Origin: an uncultured Clostridia bacterium
GTDB taxonomy: Bacteria > Bacillota > Clostridia > Lachnospirales > Cellulosilyticaceae
Length of the DNA: 52,254 nt
Direction: 5' to 3'
Assembly: GCA_937981575.1 (NCBI GenBank)
Contig: CALJNR010000048.1
Location: forward strand, 1-52,254
The notes under the pieces are model-generated. The model ran no database searches and was not told the DNA's origin. It was given only the letters and a program-made list of their open reading frames with translations. A program made the position numbers and the translations under genes. Positions within the stretch are counted from its first letter, which is position 1, and each line of letters starts with the position of its first letter. Positions 15,961 to 24,894 of this stretch are shown here, in pieces.

Positions 15961-16338
15961 ATGCAGGTCAGAGAAAATTCTATGATTCCGTTAGGCTATG
16001 GAAAGTTTGTAAGATCGGATAAAATCGTAAGTCTTGAGCCCATAGAGGGGGATCGGGGGCCTGGCAGACGGACGATGGTTTATGTAGAAGATATCAAAAC
16101 ACCTATGATTGCTTCTCGAACAGAAAACACAATTCTTGCAAATATGGTAGAAGTTCCAAGAGAGGAACTTGAAGCAGCTGCAGCTTTGGAACTCTTAAAG
16201 GACATTAAGGATGATATGCTTCAGATCGGCCCGATGCTTAGGAAGAGTATCAAAAAAGAAGCTGGTTTTGATATCAATAAGATGGAAAAAAGAATCGATG
16301 AGATCCTAAAACACGATATAGAATTTGATACAATATGA
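15961..16338 (+). CDS. RemA-like (DUF370-type) protein with helical C-terminal extension
   Basis: The first 65 residues (IPLGYGKFVRSDKIVSLEP, then GPGRRTMVYVED and TENTILANM) resemble RemA / DUF370 proteins, whose core reads IGYGNIV..I.IV then [21 protein letters not shown]. RemA is a small DNA-binding activator of matrix genes in Bacillus. Here the helix between the two blocks is shortened and about 55 charged helical residues are added at the C-terminus, so this is a divergent paralogue rather than remA itself. The ATG at 15961 is chosen because GGAGG lies 8 bases upstream; an in-frame ATG at 15946 has no site. It is a single gene followed by a terminator. The family assignment is tentative. 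Confidence 0.5.
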   Translation: MQVRENSMIPLGYGKFVRSDKIVSLEPIEGDRGPGRRTMVYVEDIKTPMIASRTENTILANMVEVPREELEAAAALELLKDIKDDMLQIGPMLRKSIKKEAGFDINKMEKRIDEILKHDIEFDTI

Positions 16339-16341
16339 ATG

Positions 16342-16394
16342 ATAACTCATAAGCTTCTTGCGATTTCAAGAAACTTATGAGTTATTTTTATTTT
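16342..16394 (+). terminator. Terminator of the RemA-like gene
   Basis: ATAACTCATAAG then TTCTTG (16342-16360) pairs with CAAGAA then CTTATGAGTTAT (16367-16385), followed by TTTTATTTT. Confidence 0.88.
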
Positions 16395-16789
16395 GGGATA
16401 GTAAGTGTGTCTTGCAAGCAAGGGACCAAACATTCCAATCTCATATATGCGTGCGCTTTTTGAATGCTTTTTGATTATCCATTCTCATTAAAACAATCAG
16501 TTTTGAAAGTTTTGTCTTTCAAATAGTATGATTATGCAAAGAGTGTTGTGCATTATAACTAAAAATAAGTAAAATATCTTGGGTAAATTGAAAAAAATTA
16601 TTTTGTTGTTTCGAAAAGGGACAGGTGACCTTTTTTGGATTGAACAAAGTACATATAATTTACACATACAACAGGTGACATTGAATCACTTTTAACAAAT
16701 GCACAATGTCATAAGGGATATTGTATAGAGACGAGTCAGTGATTTCGATAGATGAAAAACCAACATATAGGAAAGAAAAGAGGGAGAAG
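16395..16789 (+). promoter_or_regulatory. Regulatory region of the nucleoside cluster
   Basis: No gene is seen here. Visible elements are a TATAAT at 16654-16659 without a good -35, the direct repeat ACAGGTGAC at 16621-16629 and again 50 bases on (about 16671-16679), and the inverted repeat TGACATTG (16676-16683) with CAATGTCA (16704-16711). TAAGTAAA at 16566-16573 equals one arm of the palindrome before the Crp-type gene at the far end of the cluster, but the second arm is missing. A promoter dependent on an activator or relieved by a repressor is likely; which element matters cannot be told. Confidence 0.45.
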
Positions 16790-17962
16790 ATGAGAGCGAA
16801 AAGAGTTTTTTTAATTGTATTAGACAGCTACGGAATAGGTGCATTGCCGGATGCCCACTTGTTTAACGACAGTGAATGCAATACGTTAGCTTCGATTGCA
16901 GCATCTAAGGCATATCATACACCTCATATGAAACGGCTGGGGCTTTTTAATATTGATGGCGTAAACTGCTTGGAAGCGGAGGCAGCTCCGATCGGAAGCT
17001 ATGGGAGAATGGCTGAGAGGTCTATGGGAAAGGACACAACGATAGGCCATTGGGAAATAGCAGGGCTGGTATCAGAAAAAGCATTGCCTACTTATCCAAA
17101 TGGCTTTCCTAAAGAAGTCCTTGAGGCGTTCAAAAAGAAAACCGGAAGAAATGTTATCTGCAACAAGCCTTATTCTGGGACTGATGTCATTCGTGATTAC
17201 GGTCAGCAACATGTAGAAACAGGGGACCTCATTGTTTATACTTCAGCAGATAGTGTCTTCCAGATAGCGGCCCATGAAGAGGTTGTTCCTCTGGAAGAGT
17301 TATATGGTTACTGCAAAATAGCACGGGAAATACTGCAAGGGGAGCATGGTGTCGGAAGGGTGATTGCAAGACCGTTTATAGGCAAATCGCCAGATTTTAA
17401 TAGAACGGCTCACCGCCATGATTACTCTTTGATCCCGCCGAAGAGGACAATGCTTGACGCTTTAACAGAAAACGGATTGGATACGATAGGAATCGGTAAG
17501 ATTTATGATATTTTTGCAGGCAAAGGGATTGGAGAGACACAGTCTATTGTAAGCAACGTAGATGGAATGGAAAAGACGCTGGAAATGATAGATAAAGATT
17601 TTACTGGACTATGTTTTGTGAATTTGGTTGATTTTGATATGCTGTATGGCCACCGCAATGACATTGAGGGGTATGCAAAGGCTGCTGCGGTATTTGACAG
17701 GCAGCTGGGAACTTTTATGGAGAAAATGAAAGAAGATGATGTGCTTATTATTACAGCAGATCACGGATGTGACCCAGGAGCACCAGGGACAGATCATACG
17801 AGAGAATATACACCGATGCTTGCATATGGCCGCGCAATTAAACCAAATGTATCCCTTGGAACAAGAGAATCCTTTGCGGATATTGGCGCCACTGTTTTAG
17901 ATCTCTTTGGCCTACCGATAAGTATTGATGGAGCAAGTTTTTTACAAGAAATTTTAAAATAA
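16790..17962 (+). CDS. deoB: Phosphopentomutase
   Basis: This 390-residue enzyme interconverts (deoxy)ribose-1-phosphate and (deoxy)ribose-5-phosphate, linking nucleoside phosphorolysis to central metabolism. Alkaline-phosphatase-superfamily metal sites are visible: VLDSYGIGALPDA near the N-terminus, the phosphorylated threonine region GKDTTIGHWE, HRHDYS, ITADHGCDP and DHTREYTPM. The ATG at 16790 gives the usual DeoB length and begins MRAKRVFLIVLDS; AGGGAG is just upstream. A longer in-frame ATG at 16721 would add 23 polar residues without a ribosome binding site. It is the first gene of the nucleoside cluster, followed 13 bases later by cdd. Confidence 0.96.
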   Translation: MRAKRVFLIVLDSYGIGALPDAHLFNDSECNTLASIAASKAYHTPHMKRLGLFNIDGVNCLEAEAAPIGSYGRMAERSMGKDTTIGHWEIAGLVSEKALPTYPNGFPKEVLEAFKKKTGRNVICNKPYSGTDVIRDYGQQHVETGDLIVYTSADSVFQIAAHEEVVPLEELYGYCKIAREILQGEHGVGRVIARPFIGKSPDFNRTAHRHDYSLIPPKRTMLDALTENGLDTIGIGKIYDIFAGKGIGETQSIVSNVDGMEKTLEMIDKDFTGLCFVNLVDFDMLYGHRNDIEGYAKAAAVFDRQLGTFMEKMKEDDVLIITADHGCDPGAPGTDHTREYTPMLAYGRAIKPNVSLGTRESFADIGATVLDLFGLPISIDGASFLQEILK

Positions 17963-17975
17963 AGGAGCAGAAACT

Positions 17976-18398
17976 ATGGTAGAAGATAAGGTGCTTATTG
18001 CAAAAGCGTTTGAAGCACAAGAAAAGTCCTATTCACCGTACTCTAAGTTTAAAGTAGGGGCAGCGCTTCTTGGTAAAAACGGAAAGATCTATTTAGGATG
18101 TAATATTGAAAATGCAGCCTATACACCGACCAACTGTGCTGAACGAACCGCATTCTTTAAGGCTGTTTCAGAAGGTCAGATGGCATTTGAGGCAATTGCC
18201 ATCGTTGGAAGTCCAGGGGAAACCGAAAAAGGCGAAGGAGATTACTGTGCGCCATGCGGGGTCTGCAGGCAGGTGATGGCAGAGTTTTGTGATACTAAGA
18301 ACTTCCGCATACTTCTTGCAAAGAGTGAAACGGACTATAAAGCATTTTCTCTCGAAGAATTATTGCCGCTTAGTTTTACAAAGGACGATTTGAGATAG
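17976..18398 (+). CDS. cdd: Cytidine deaminase
   Basis: This 140-residue tetrameric-type enzyme deaminates cytidine and deoxycytidine to uridine and deoxyuridine. The zinc site is C-A-E in NCAERTAFF and PCGVC, with all three ligands cysteine, the tetrameric pattern. The N-terminal YSPYSKFKVGAAL and CNIENAAYTPT substrate segment are typical. AAGGAG lies 8 bases before the ATG. It follows deoB by 13 bases and precedes the transporter ATPase by 25, so it is co-transcribed. The uridine formed is the substrate for the pyrimidine-nucleoside phosphorylase further along. Confidence 0.96.
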   Translation: MVEDKVLIAKAFEAQEKSYSPYSKFKVGAALLGKNGKIYLGCNIENAAYTPTNCAERTAFFKAVSEGQMAFEAIAIVGSPGETEKGEGDYCAPCGVCRQVMAEFCDTKNFRILLAKSETDYKAFSLEELLPLSFTKDDLR

Positions 18399-18423
18399 AT
18401 ACAAAGACAAGGAGGGGTTAAGT

Positions 18424-19956
18424 GTGGAGCATGTAATAGAAATGAATCATATTACTAAGGAATTTGGTAACTTTAAAGCAAATGATGATATTACATTGCA
18501 GGTGAGAAAAGGAGAAATCCACGCGCTCTTAGGAGAAAACGGAGCCGGAAAATCGACACTGATGAGTGTACTGTTTGGTCTTTATCAAGCAGAAAAAGGT
18601 GAAATCAAAATTCGGGGCAAAGAAGTCAAGATTAATAACCCAAATGATGCAAATAACTTAGGCATCGGTATGGTGCATCAGCACTTTAAATTGGTACATA
18701 ATTTTACAGTTCTTGAAAGCATTGTTTTAGGCAGAGAAGTGACAAAGAACGGTTTTCTTAAAATGGATGATGCCAGAAAAAAGGTTATTGAACTAAGTGA
18801 ACGTTATAAATTTAAAATTGATCCTGACGCTTATATATCAGATATAACAGTTGGTATGCAGCAGAGAGTCGAGATTTTAAAGATGCTTTACTGCGATAAC
18901 GAAATCTTAATTTTTGATGAACCGACTGCAGTCCTTACACCGCAGGAAATCGAAGAACTTTTAAAGGTTATGAAACAGCTGGTATCAGAAGGGAAATCCA
19001 TCATCTTTATTACCCATAAGCTTAATGAAATTAAAGAAGCAGCAGACAGATGCAGTGTCCTGCGTAAAGGGCAATATATCGGAACAGTTAATGTTTCGGA
19101 GACGACCAAAGAAGAAATGTCAGAAATGATGGTCGGCAGAAAAGTAAATCTAGAGGTAGACAAAAAGGACATAGAACCCGGGGAGCCGGTTTTAGAAGTC
19201 AAAAATATGACAATTAAGTCAAAACATACCCATAAAAATGTTGTTCATGATGTATCTTTTAAAGTTAGAAAAGGGGAAATCGTATGTATTGCAGGGATTG
19301 ACGGCAATGGGCAGTCAGAACTTGTTTATGGCATTACGGGACTTATGCCCATTGATGAAGGGAATGTGGTGTTAAAAGGAAAAGACGTTACAAGTGAATC
19401 CATCAGGCAAAGATGCCTGGATGGCATGGCACACATTCCGGAAGACAGACATAAGCATGGTTTGGTTTTAGACTACTCTTTAGAAGAAAACCTCGTCCTT
19501 CAGTCTTATTTTAAGCCAAGATTTCAGAAAAACGGGTTTTTGAAATTTGGAGCTATCAGTGAGTATGCAAGATACCTGATAGAGAAGTTTGACATCCGCT
19601 CTGGTCAAGGGGAGAACTCCGTAACAAGAGGCATGTCCGGGGGTAATCAGCAAAAAGCGATTATCGCCAGAGAGCTTGACCGGGACCCGGATATTGTTAT
19701 AGCTGTTCAGCCGGTTAGGGGCTTAGATGTTGGTGCAATTGAGTATATACATAAACAGCTGGTTAAACAACGGGATAATGGCAAGGCAGTGCTTTTAGTC
19801 TCATTTGAGCTGGATGAAGTCATGACGCTTAGTGACCGTATTTTGGTGATGTATGAAGGAGAAGTCGTTGCAGATGTCAAACCTTCAGAAGTTACCGTCA
19901 ATGAACTGGGTCTTTATATGGCAGGAACGAAAAGAGGTGCTGGAAGTGAAAGTTAA
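18424..19956 (+). CDS. nupO: Nucleoside ABC transporter, ATP-binding protein (tandem ATPase)
   Basis: This 510-residue protein has two ATPase domains in one chain, as in the RbsA and YufO/NupO types. The first has Walker A LLGENGAGKSTLM near 40, signature ISDITVGMQQRVEI and Walker B ILIFDEPTAVL. The second is degenerate: GIDGNGQSEL in place of Walker A and IVIAVQPVRGLDVG without the usual Asp-Glu pair, so only the first site is likely to be fully active, which is usual for this family. The start is GTG after AAGGAGGGG. It powers the two permeases that follow; the next gene overlaps its end by 11 bases. Confidence 0.94.
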   Translation: MEHVIEMNHITKEFGNFKANDDITLQVRKGEIHALLGENGAGKSTLMSVLFGLYQAEKGEIKIRGKEVKINNPNDANNLGIGMVHQHFKLVHNFTVLESIVLGREVTKNGFLKMDDARKKVIELSERYKFKIDPDAYISDITVGMQQRVEILKMLYCDNEILIFDEPTAVLTPQEIEELLKVMKQLVSEGKSIIFITHKLNEIKEAADRCSVLRKGQYIGTVNVSETTKEEMSEMMVGRKVNLEVDKKDIEPGEPVLEVKNMTIKSKHTHKNVVHDVSFKVRKGEIVCIAGIDGNGQSELVYGITGLMPIDEGNVVLKGKDVTSESIRQRCLDGMAHIPEDRHKHGLVLDYSLEENLVLQSYFKPRFQKNGFLKFGAISEYARYLIEKFDIRSGQGENSVTRGMSGGNQQKAIIARELDRDPDIVIAVQPVRGLDVGAIEYIHKQLVKQRDNGKAVLLVSFELDEVMTLSDRILVMYEGEVVADVKPSEVTVNELGLYMAGTKRGAGSES

Positions 19957-21040
19957 GAAAAAAGTAAAAGAAGAAAACAAGAAGCTGATTAATTTTTCAT
20001 CTTCAGTATTAGCAATTGTAGCTGGGCTTATCATTGGTTTTCTAATATTGTTATTTAGCAATCCGCAGCAGGCATTAACTGGGTTTTTAACGATCCTAAA
20101 GGGAGGCTTTGCAGATGGAGCCTCTGGTATTGGGCAGATGTTTTATGTAGCAACGCCGATCATTATGACAGGATTATCTGTAGGGTTTGCCTTTAAAACA
20201 GGACTCTTTAACATCGGTGCTTCAGGGCAGTTTACGATGGGAGCCTTTGCAGCTATTTTTGTAGGGATAAAGTGGGGGTGGCTTCCGGGGGAGATTCACT
20301 GGATGGTTGCACTTTTAGCTGCTGCACTTTTAGGGGCGCTATGGGGGCTTGTTCCGGGTATTTTAAAAGCTTTCTTAAATGTAAATGAAGTTATCGCATC
20401 CATTATGATGAACTATATTGGCATGTATCTGGTCAATATGATGGTTGTTAAAAACATCTATGATCAAGTGAAAAACCAATCAATGCCTGTTATAGCAAGT
20501 GCGAATCTGCCAAAGGCGGGACTTGATAAAGTGCTGGGGCCTAATATGAATATTGGTATTTTCATAGCCATCTTATTTGTCATTGTTATCTATATTTTAA
20601 TTGAAAAAACAACCTTTGGTTATGAATTAAAAGCTTGCGGACAAAATCCACACGCCAGTAAGTATGCGGGGATTAATGCGAAGAGAAATATTGTTTTATC
20701 CATGAGTATTGCTGGGGCACTGGCGGGAATCGGAGGCGCACTGCTTTATCTGGCAGGCTCAGGAAAATACCTTCAGGTATTAGATATGATTGCTCCAGAA
20801 GGATTTAATGGGATTTCAGTAGCGCTCCTCGGCCTTTCGCACCCAATCGGCATTTTATTTGCAGGACTGTTTATCGGTCATATTACAGTAGGTGGCTATA
20901 ACCTTCAGCTCTATGATTTTGTCATTGAAGTAATTGATATTATCATAGCTGTTATTATCTACTTTGGAGCTTTTGCCCTGCTGTTTAAAAATATTATTCG
21001 TACCTTCATTAAAAAAGTAAAGGAGGATAAGTCAGTATGA
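19946..21040 (+). CDS. nupP: Nucleoside ABC transporter, permease 1
   Basis: This 364-residue membrane protein is of the branched-chain/ribose-type permease fold (BPD_transp_2), with about eight to ten hydrophobic segments. It has the family's LNVNEVIASIMMNYIGMYLV segment, read from FLNVNEVIASIMMNYIG on, and the cytoplasmic coupling loop GYELKACGQNPHASKYAGI. A GTG at 19946 with AGAGGTG six bases upstream is the likely start and overlaps the ATPase gene by 11 bases. Starting further upstream would read through ATPase coding sequence. It pairs with the next permease to form the channel for nucleosides delivered by the BMP-type lipoprotein encoded later in the cluster. Confidence 0.93.
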   Translation: MKVKKKVKEENKKLINFSSSVLAIVAGLIIGFLILLFSNPQQALTGFLTILKGGFADGASGIGQMFYVATPIIMTGLSVGFAFKTGLFNIGASGQFTMGAFAAIFVGIKWGWLPGEIHWMVALLAAALLGALWGLVPGILKAFLNVNEVIASIMMNYIGMYLVNMMVVKNIYDQVKNQSMPVIASANLPKAGLDKVLGPNMNIGIFIAILFVIVIYILIEKTTFGYELKACGQNPHASKYAGINAKRNIVLSMSIAGALAGIGGALLYLAGSGKYLQVLDMIAPEGFNGISVALLGLSHPIGILFAGLFIGHITVGGYNLQLYDFVIEVIDIIIAVIIYFGAFALLFKNIIRTFIKKVKEDKSV

Positions 21041-21990
21041 ACATAATGTATTTTATCATTCAGCAAACTATGTTTTTTGCCATTCCTCTTTTAATTGTTG
21101 CTCTTGGCGGTATGTTTGCCGAACGAAGCGGCGTTGTAAACATTGCGCTTGAGGGAATCATGGTTATGGGAGCTTTTATCAGTATCTTCTTTATCAGCAT
21201 TTTCCAAGGTACTTTAAGCGGGCAAGGGCTCTTGATCTTGGCGGTTGCTATTGCAGCTGTAAGCGGAGGCATCTTTTCACTTTTGCATGCTTTTGCTTCG
21301 ATTAACCTCAAAGCCGATCAGACGATCAGCGGTACAGCACTTAATATGTTTGCTCCTGCATTTGCCGTATTTACAGCGCGAATGATTCAAGGGGTACAGC
21401 AGGTTCAGTTTGCAGATACTTTTCATATTAGTAAAGTGCCTGTTTTAGGAGATATTCCAGTAATTGGCCCTATGTTTTTTCAAAACTGCTATATCACAAC
21501 TTATATAGGCGTGATTATCTTTATTGTTGCAGCCATTGTAATAAGCAGGACAAAATTTGGGCTTAGGCTTCGTGCCTGTGGGGAGCATCCTCAGGCGGCT
21601 GATTCTGTAGGTATCAATGTGTATAAGATCAGATATGCCGGCGTTGTCATTTCAGGCGCATTGGCTGGAATAGGAGGTCTAGTATTCGTTATTCCTACTT
21701 CTACTAATTTTAATGGCAGTGTTGCTGGATATGGGTTTTTAGCCCTGGCTGTTTTGATCTTTGGCCAGTGGAGAAGCAAGGGAATCTTTGGGGCAGCCTT
21801 TTTCTTCGGAATTATGAAGACATTGGCAAGTACCTATTCAGGTATTCCGGTTTTAAAAGATCTGCCTATTCCAAATGAAGTTTACAAAATGATTCCTTAT
21901 GCAGCTACACTTATTGTATTGGCATGTGTATCTAAAAACTCACAAGCACCAAAAGCAGAAGGGATTCCATACGATAAGGGAAGCCGATAA
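21037..21990 (+). CDS. nupQ: Nucleoside ABC transporter, permease 2
   Basis: The second permease (317 residues) has the same fold as its neighbour: GMFAERSGVVNIALEGIMVMG near the N-terminus, read as AERSGVVNIALEGIM, which is a strong signature of this group, then DQTISGTALNMFAPAF and the coupling loop FGLRLRACGEHPQAADSVGI. It overlaps the previous gene by four bases (ATGA), with AGGAGG inside the end of that gene. This coupling suggests equal amounts of the two proteins. Together with the ATPase and the lipoprotein they make a complete BMP-type nucleoside importer. Confidence 0.94.
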   Translation: MNIMYFIIQQTMFFAIPLLIVALGGMFAERSGVVNIALEGIMVMGAFISIFFISIFQGTLSGQGLLILAVAIAAVSGGIFSLLHAFASINLKADQTISGTALNMFAPAFAVFTARMIQGVQQVQFADTFHISKVPVLGDIPVIGPMFFQNCYITTYIGVIIFIVAAIVISRTKFGLRLRACGEHPQAADSVGINVYKIRYAGVVISGALAGIGGLVFVIPTSTNFNGSVAGYGFLALAVLIFGQWRSKGIFGAAFFFGIMKTLASTYSGIPVLKDLPIPNEVYKMIPYAATLIVLACVSKNSQAPKAEGIPYDKGSR

Positions 21991-22031
21991 GGGGCATCTG
22001 GCCTAATAAAAGAAAGGACGTGTAGTCAAAA

Positions 22032-23357
22032 ATGAGAATGTATGATCTTATCATGAAAAAGAGAAATGGTAAGGCACTAAGTGAAAATGAAATCAGATAT
22101 ATTATAGAAGGTTATGTTGAAGGGAATATCCCAGATTATCAAATGTCAGCCTTTTTGATGGCTGTTTACTTCAAAGGCATGACAGATGAAGAAACTTCTA
22201 TTATGACAGATGCGGTTGCCCGTTCTGGGGATATGGTAGACCTTTCAGGCATTCAAGGCATCAAGGTAGATAAACATTCTACAGGAGGCGTTGGGGATAA
22301 AACAACGTTAATCATTGCACCGATTGCAGCAGCATGCGGCGTAAAAGTGGCTAAGATGTCAGGAAGGGGACTTGGGCATACCGGTGGGACGATCGATAAG
22401 ATGGAGGCTATCCCTGGAATGAAGACTTCATTTACACAGGAGGAGTTTTTTGATGTCGTTAACCGCACTGGACTTAGTGTGATTGGCCAATCAGGCAATA
22501 TTACACCGGCAGACAAAAAGTTATATGCCCTTAGGGATGTAACGGCGACGGTAGATAGTATTCCGCTGATTGCTGTATCGATTATGAGCAAAAAGCTGGC
22601 AGCCGGCAGTGACTGTATTTTACTGGATGTCAAGACAGGAAGCGGCGCTTTTATGAAGAGCCTTGATGAATCGATTAAGCTTGCCGAATGCATGGTAGCC
22701 ATTGGCGAAAATTCAGGCAGAAAAACAGCAGCACTTATTACAGATATGGATCGTCCGCTGGGGAGTAATATCGGTAATGCCCTTGAAGTCATAGAAGCAG
22801 TGGAGACGCTAAAAGGAAACGGGCCAGAGGATTTAACGGAAGTATGCCTAAGCCTCGCAGCCAATATGCTGTACTTGGCTGGCAGGGGAGACATTTCAGA
22901 ATGTATGGAGCAGGCAAAAGAAGCCATTCGAAGCGGCAAGGCACTGGAAAACCTGATAGCTATGGTTGAGGCGCAAGGCGGTGATACTTCAGTTATTAGG
23001 GATACAAATAAGTTTGAAAAAGCAGCGTTTTCTTATGCGGTTAAAGCGCCGAGAACGGGGTATATCACGCATATGGATACAGAAGCATGCGGCATTGCAT
23101 CGATGATGCTGGGGGCAGGAAGAGAAACGAAAGACAGTGTGCTGGATTACTCAGCAGGGATTATCTTAAAGCATAAGACAGGGGATTATGTAGAAGAAGG
23201 AGCCATCATTGCAACGTTATTTGCAAGTCAGGAAGAGCTGTTTGAGGCAGCTGAAGCTAAGTTTATAGAGGCGGTTATGATTGAAGATCAAAGTGCAGAA
23301 AAAGAGCCTCTTATTTTTGCAAGAATAGAGCTGGGTAAAGTAGAAAAATACGTGTAA
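22032..23357 (+). CDS. pdp: Pyrimidine-nucleoside phosphorylase
   Basis: This 441-residue enzyme splits uridine, thymidine and deoxyuridine with phosphate into base and (deoxy)ribose-1-phosphate. Family motifs are SAFLMAVYFKGMT, KVDKHSTGGVGDKTTL with the phosphate-binding loop, SGRGLGHTGGTIDK (the family signature), and SIMSKKLAAGSD with the lysine that contacts the base. The length and sequence fit the Gram-positive Pdp type, which accepts both uridine and thymidine, rather than strict thymidine phosphorylase. AAAGGACG lies about 10 bases upstream. It follows the transporter genes and feeds deoB. Confidence 0.95.
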   Translation: MRMYDLIMKKRNGKALSENEIRYIIEGYVEGNIPDYQMSAFLMAVYFKGMTDEETSIMTDAVARSGDMVDLSGIQGIKVDKHSTGGVGDKTTLIIAPIAAACGVKVAKMSGRGLGHTGGTIDKMEAIPGMKTSFTQEEFFDVVNRTGLSVIGQSGNITPADKKLYALRDVTATVDSIPLIAVSIMSKKLAAGSDCILLDVKTGSGAFMKSLDESIKLAECMVAIGENSGRKTAALITDMDRPLGSNIGNALEVIEAVETLKGNGPEDLTEVCLSLAANMLYLAGRGDISECMEQAKEAIRSGKALENLIAMVEAQGGDTSVIRDTNKFEKAAFSYAVKAPRTGYITHMDTEACGIASMMLGAGRETKDSVLDYSAGIILKHKTGDYVEEGAIIATLFASQEELFEAAEAKFIEAVMIEDQSAEKEPLIFARIELGKVEKYV

Positions 23358-23367
23358 GGAGGAAGAG

Positions 23368-24201
23368 ATGAACGCAGTATATGAGAAGTTATTAAGATGT
23401 TATGACTGCTACAAGGTAAAGATTGATTTTGAGCCAAAGGTAGCACTGGTATTAGGTTCGGGACTTGAAGACTATGCGGAGTCCATAGAGATTAAGGCAA
23501 CTCTTAATTATCATGATATTGAAGGGTTTCCTGTCTCTACAGTTCCAGGGCACAAGGGAAGATTTATCTTTGGATATGTAGGGGAAGTGCCTGTCGTTGT
23601 GATGCAGGGAAGAGTGCATTATTATGAAGGGTATCCGATGAGTGATGTGGTTCTTCCGATCAGACTGATGAAGATGATGGGGGCAGAGGTACTCTTTTTA
23701 ACTAATGCTGCCGGAGGCACAAATTATGGTTTCAATGTCGGGGATTTTATGCTGATTACCGATCAGATTTCAAGTTTTGTGCAGTCCCCTCTTATCGGAA
23801 GCAATATAGATGAGCTTGGAACGCGCTTTCCAGATATGAGTGAAATCTATCAAAAAGAGTTAAGAGCTGTGATTAAAAATGCAGCCGAGTCTTTAGGGAT
23901 CACTTTGCAGGAAGGAACTTATCTGCAGCTTTCGGGACCAAATTTTGAGTCACCTGCAGAGGTTAAGATGTGCAGAACGTTAGGGGCTGATGCAGTAGGG
24001 ATGAGTACAGCTTGTGAAGCAGTTGCAGCCAATCATATGGGCATGAAGGTATGTGGTATTTCCTGCATATCCAATCTGGCCTGCGGCATGAGTGATCAGC
24101 CTTTATCCCATGGAGAAGTTCAGGAAACAGCTGATAAAGTGGCGCCGCTGTTTAAGGCACTTATTACAAAGTCTGTAATGGAAATAGGGAAGCTATTTTA
24201 A
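23368..24201 (+). CDS. punA: Purine-nucleoside phosphorylase, trimeric (PNP-I) type
   Basis: This 277-residue enzyme converts inosine, guanosine and their deoxy forms to base plus sugar-1-phosphate. Visible are VALVLGSGLEDY, the phosphate-binding VPGHKGRF, the HYYEGYP segment, FLTNAAGG, GPNFESPAE with the base-contacting Glu, VGMSTACEAVAA and CISNLACGMS with the Asn that prefers 6-oxopurines. These mark the trimeric class, not the hexameric DeoD class. AAGGAGG sits just before the ATG, 10 bases after pdp ends. Adenosine would first be deaminated by the adenosine deaminase encoded later in the cluster. Confidence 0.94.
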   Translation: MNAVYEKLLRCYDCYKVKIDFEPKVALVLGSGLEDYAESIEIKATLNYHDIEGFPVSTVPGHKGRFIFGYVGEVPVVVMQGRVHYYEGYPMSDVVLPIRLMKMMGAEVLFLTNAAGGTNYGFNVGDFMLITDQISSFVQSPLIGSNIDELGTRFPDMSEIYQKELRAVIKNAAESLGITLQEGTYLQLSGPNFESPAEVKMCRTLGADAVGMSTACEAVAANHMGMKVCGISCISNLACGMSDQPLSHGEVQETADKVAPLFKALITKSVMEIGKLF

Positions 24202-24216
24202 GTAAGGAGGGATAAG

Positions 24217-24882
24217 ATGGACGTAAAAGAGATGCTTAAGCATATTGATCATACGCAGCTTAAGGCGGTTGCCACATGGGCAGACATAGAGAAGTTATGT
24301 GATGAGGCGATTGAGTATGAGATGGCTTCGGTGTGTATTCCGCCGTGCTATATTAAGCGTGTGCATGACCAATACGGAGACAAGATCAATATCTGTACAG
24401 TAGTAGGGTTTCCGCTTGGTTATAGTGTAAAGGAAGCTAAAGTTGCTGAGGTTAAACAGGCTCTTGTAGATGGCGCAAGTGAAATTGATATGGTTGTTAA
24501 TATCAGTGATGTGAAAAACGGCAATTATGAAGCTGTAAAGGATGAGATTGCAGCACTTAAGCAAGAAGTGGGCAGTAAGATTTTAAAGGTTATTATTGAA
24601 ACATGCTATCTGACCGAAGAAGAAAAGGTTATGATGTGCAAGGTGGTTACAGAGGCTGGGGCTGATTACATAAAAACTTCGACAGGTTTTGGGACTGATG
24701 GGGCAACCCTTAATGATATTAGGCTTTTTAAGGCACATATAGGAAAAGACGTAAAGATGAAAGCTGCCGGCGGTGTAAAAAGCTTAGAGGACTTAAATCA
24801 TTTTTTGAATGAGGGATGTGACCGCATCGGTACAAGCTCAGCTGTAGGATTAATTAAAGGCCAACAAATAAAAGGATATTAG
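24217..24882 (+). CDS. deoC: Deoxyribose-phosphate aldolase
   Basis: This 221-residue class I aldolase cleaves 2-deoxyribose-5-phosphate to acetaldehyde and glyceraldehyde-3-phosphate. HIDHTQLKA at the start, VCTVVGFPLG-type segment (ICTVVGFPLGYS), EIDMVVNI, the Schiff-base lysine in DYIKTSTGFG, and the second active lysine in MKAAGGV are all present. AAGGAGGG precedes the ATG by 5 bases and the gene follows purine-nucleoside phosphorylase by 15. With deoB it completes the route from deoxynucleosides to glycolysis. Confidence 0.96.
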   Translation: MDVKEMLKHIDHTQLKAVATWADIEKLCDEAIEYEMASVCIPPCYIKRVHDQYGDKINICTVVGFPLGYSVKEAKVAEVKQALVDGASEIDMVVNISDVKNGNYEAVKDEIAALKQEVGSKILKVIIETCYLTEEEKVMMCKVVTEAGADYIKTSTGFGTDGATLNDIRLFKAHIGKDVKMKAAGGVKSLEDLNHFLNEGCDRIGTSSAVGLIKGQQIKGY

Positions 24883-24894
24883 GAGGAGAAGAAG

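Noticed and set aside
16675..16689. Crp-like site GTGA-N7-TCAC before deoB
   Set aside because: The spacer is 7, not 6, and it does not resemble the palindrome next to the local Crp-type gene.
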